A DNA stretch of 43,859 nt from Gammaproteobacteria bacterium (GTDB lineage: Bacteria; Pseudomonadota; Gammaproteobacteria; Legionellales; Legionellaceae): NCBI GenBank assembly GCA_022600515.1, contig JAHZKG010000066.1:1-43859 (forward strand), read 5' to 3'. Both the position numbers and the translations under genes were made by a program. The number at the start of each line of letters is the position of its first letter. Within the stretch, counting starts at the first letter, position 1. The notes under the pieces were generated by a model. The model was not told the origin of the DNA, made no database searches, and saw only the letters and a list, made by a program, of their open reading frames with translations. Below are positions 42,485 through 43,859 of this stretch, in pieces.

Positions 42485-42919
42485 TTAGCTTAAATTTTCT
42501 TTTGCAAAGTAGGCGCAATCTAAAGCAATATGATTTTGATATGCCAATGATTGATAAAACGCATGTGTCCCATCTTTTTTTCTATGATTGGCGCTAATTA
42601 ATTCAATCGTTTTGGCGCCATGTGTGCTTGCATAGTGCTCGGCTAATACTACCAACTGCTTACCAAGGCCTCATCCACGATGATTGGCATCAACCATCAA
42701 GGTATCAATATGGCAACAACTACCGGTTAATCTTAATTGTTCGTAACATCCAAAAGCAATCACTTGATTTGCCTCTTCAGTCACAACCAACCGATGATGC
42801 TTGCTATTAAACGCCTTAATGCGTGCTTCGATTTTTTCTATATTTAAGTCATATCAAATTTGAGATAATAATAAGATTAATCCATGTGCATCACTTGCTT
42901 TTGCATCACGTGTTTCCAT
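42485..42919 (-). pseudogene. GNAT-family N-acetyltransferase broken by two in-frame TGA codons
   Basis: From ATG 42919, with a strong AGGAGG ribosome binding site, the frame reads METRDAKASDAHGLILLLSQI, then TGA (42854-42856). It continues YDLNIEKIEARIKAF, VVTEEANQVIAFGCY and IDTLMVDANHRG, meets TGA (42671-42673), then GLGKQLVVLAEHY and KKDGTHAFYQSLAYQ, and ends with TAA at 42485-42487. The acetyl-CoA binding motif R-G-x-GLGKQL is split exactly by the second TGA. There are no frameshifts, 145 codons in total. Both stops stand where Gly or Arg would be expected, each a single base change away, so this is best read as a young pseudogene. Confidence 0.85.
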
Positions 42920-43064
42920 TAGCCCTCCTTTTTTTTGTGTAACCCCTTGCTCCGTTTAATGATTACCGATATATTATTGCGACATTCACGCGAAATATTT
43001 GAGCATCTAGTCCATTAATTTTAGATCTGTTATCTTTGTGTTTTTTTATAACAAGGAATGCAGG

Positions 43065-43859
43065 ATGCAACTGGTTAGAACAACAGAGTTATCAACCGAA
43101 GTAATTGAGCACCATGGTTTAGTTGCAGCAGTTACTCGAGATTTAATGATTGCAAAAAATCAATCTCCGCATTGGCAGTAAAGACTCACGACGTAAAATT
43201 CATCCAGGCTTGGCGACTGTTGCAATGATCATTAATGGTCTTGGCTTTACTAACCGACGCTTGTATTTAACGCCGTAATTCTTTCAAAGCAAGGCGATGG
43301 AATGCTTATTTGAAGAAGACGTCTGTGCTAAAGATTTTAATGAACATGCATTAGGTAAGGCTTTAGATGAAATAGCAGACTACGGCTCAAGTAAATTATT
43401 TGGTGAGGTGGCCTTTGAAATAGCAATGGAACAAGGCATGCTCAGACCTAAAGCCCTTCTCGATAGCGCGAGTTTTGTTTTACATGGTGAATATGCTGAT
43501 AATGGCAGCGAAGAGATGGTTGAAGTAACGCATGGTTATTCTAAAGCTCATCGTCCTGATTTAAAACAAGTCATGATGTCGCTAACTATGAGTGGCGCGG
43601 CTAATCTTCCTATTTGGATGGAGCCGTTGAATGGTAATAGTTCAGACAAAAAAAGCTTTCATGAAACGATTGGACGCGTCTGTGAATTTCAAAAACAGCT
43701 CAAAACCGCGGATGATTTTTTGGCTCTTGGCGTCTTTGCGTTGAAGCTCTTATTTAGTACAATCTATTCCACTCACCGGTCATCGGCTAGATGCTTCCAT
43801 TATGGACAAGAAACCCAAGCAGTCAATTAATATTCCAGCAGAAGTTTTAGGTTTATCAG
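43065..43859 (+). pseudogene. Decayed IS1634-family transposase
   Basis: ATG 43065 opens a frame with VIEHHGLVAAVTRDLMIAK, then a frameshift in the A6 run at 43154-43159. The next frame reads IGSKDSRRKIHPGLATVAM and GLGFTNRRLYLTP and meets a TAA at 43276-43278 where Gln is expected. It resumes FFQSKAMECLFEEDV, GEVAFEIAMEQGML, SFVLHGEY, GYSKAHRPDLKQVMM and LPIWMEPLNGNSSDK, all hallmarks of IS1634-type DDE transposases. After about 43725 the homology stops, suggesting a deletion or junction. The last 130 bases carry a different frame (IPLTGHRLDASIMDKKPKQ) that I cannot assign. The element cannot move by itself. Confidence 0.85.

Noticed and set aside
42485-42919. TGA as a sense codon (selenocysteine or tryptophan)
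   Set aside because: The interrupted positions expect Gly or Arg, other genes in the window stop normally at TGA (tolB, the CsrA-like gene), and neighbouring pseudogenes carry TAG and TAA.

Overview
This window looks like a chromosome segment of a moderately AT-rich gammaproteobacterium of the Legionella/Coxiella type (order Legionellales). That placement is inferred, not proven. It rests on the gene set: Type II secretion genes gspF-K, the arginine succinyltransferase genes astD and astB, a bioBFHD operon, an antiquitin/saccharopine-dehydrogenase-type lysine module and a divergent CsrA paralogue. It also rests on several large proteins of no recognisable family that resemble the secreted effectors such bacteria carry. 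Housekeeping operons alternate with short accessory patches full of insertion-sequence remnants and freshly broken genes, the pattern of a host-associated genome in early decay.

Layout. 1-139 is the right end of an IS5-family (IS903-group) element, abutting the stop codon of an unrecognised 955-residue gene (140-3007, minus). Next come a small gene whose ribosome binding site sits in a hairpin, and glnA (minus). At 5033-11798 (plus) gspFGHIJK runs tightly into astD and astB. 11.8-16.5 kb is the most disturbed region: a 402-residue unknown gene, relics of an S4-domain gene, of astB and of an AAA ATPase, two copies of a 149-bp inverted-repeat element (MITE-like), a REP-like hairpin, intact mutM and one unknown ORF. 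16.5-22.3 kb (minus) is one compact operon: fmdB-type zinc ribbon, DUF502 membrane protein, MscK-like channel, mutH, mltA.

22.4-27.8 kb is the biotin locus: bioA (minus) diverges from bioB-bioF-bioH-bioD (plus), with a BirA-like operator and a good promoter between them, and a type IV pilin-like gene overlaps the end of bioD. 27.9-30.3 kb holds two small secreted proteins around mltD. 30.4-33.3 kb is an accessory patch with a BspA-type leucine-rich-repeat gene, a broken paralogue and another broken gene. 33.4-36.0 kb (minus) is a two-gene module expected to oxidise lysine-derived semialdehyde. 36.2-37.3 kb (plus) couples a CsrA-like gene to a PAP2-type membrane enzyme, whose 3' end overlaps a convergent S1/P1 nuclease gene. 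That nuclease ends the operon tolQ-tolR-tolA-tolB and occupies the position where pal is usually found. ruvB lies upstream, then a GNAT acetyltransferase pseudogene with two in-frame TGA codons and a decayed IS1634-type transposase running to the window edge.

No tRNA, rRNA or CRISPR array was seen. Nothing here is clearly a new defence or biosynthetic system. The best leads are the effector-like genes with acidic C-termini, the CsrA variant lacking the usual N-terminal RNA-contact residues, the RBS-sequestering hairpin downstream of glnA, the nuclease in the pal slot, and the 149-bp element family.
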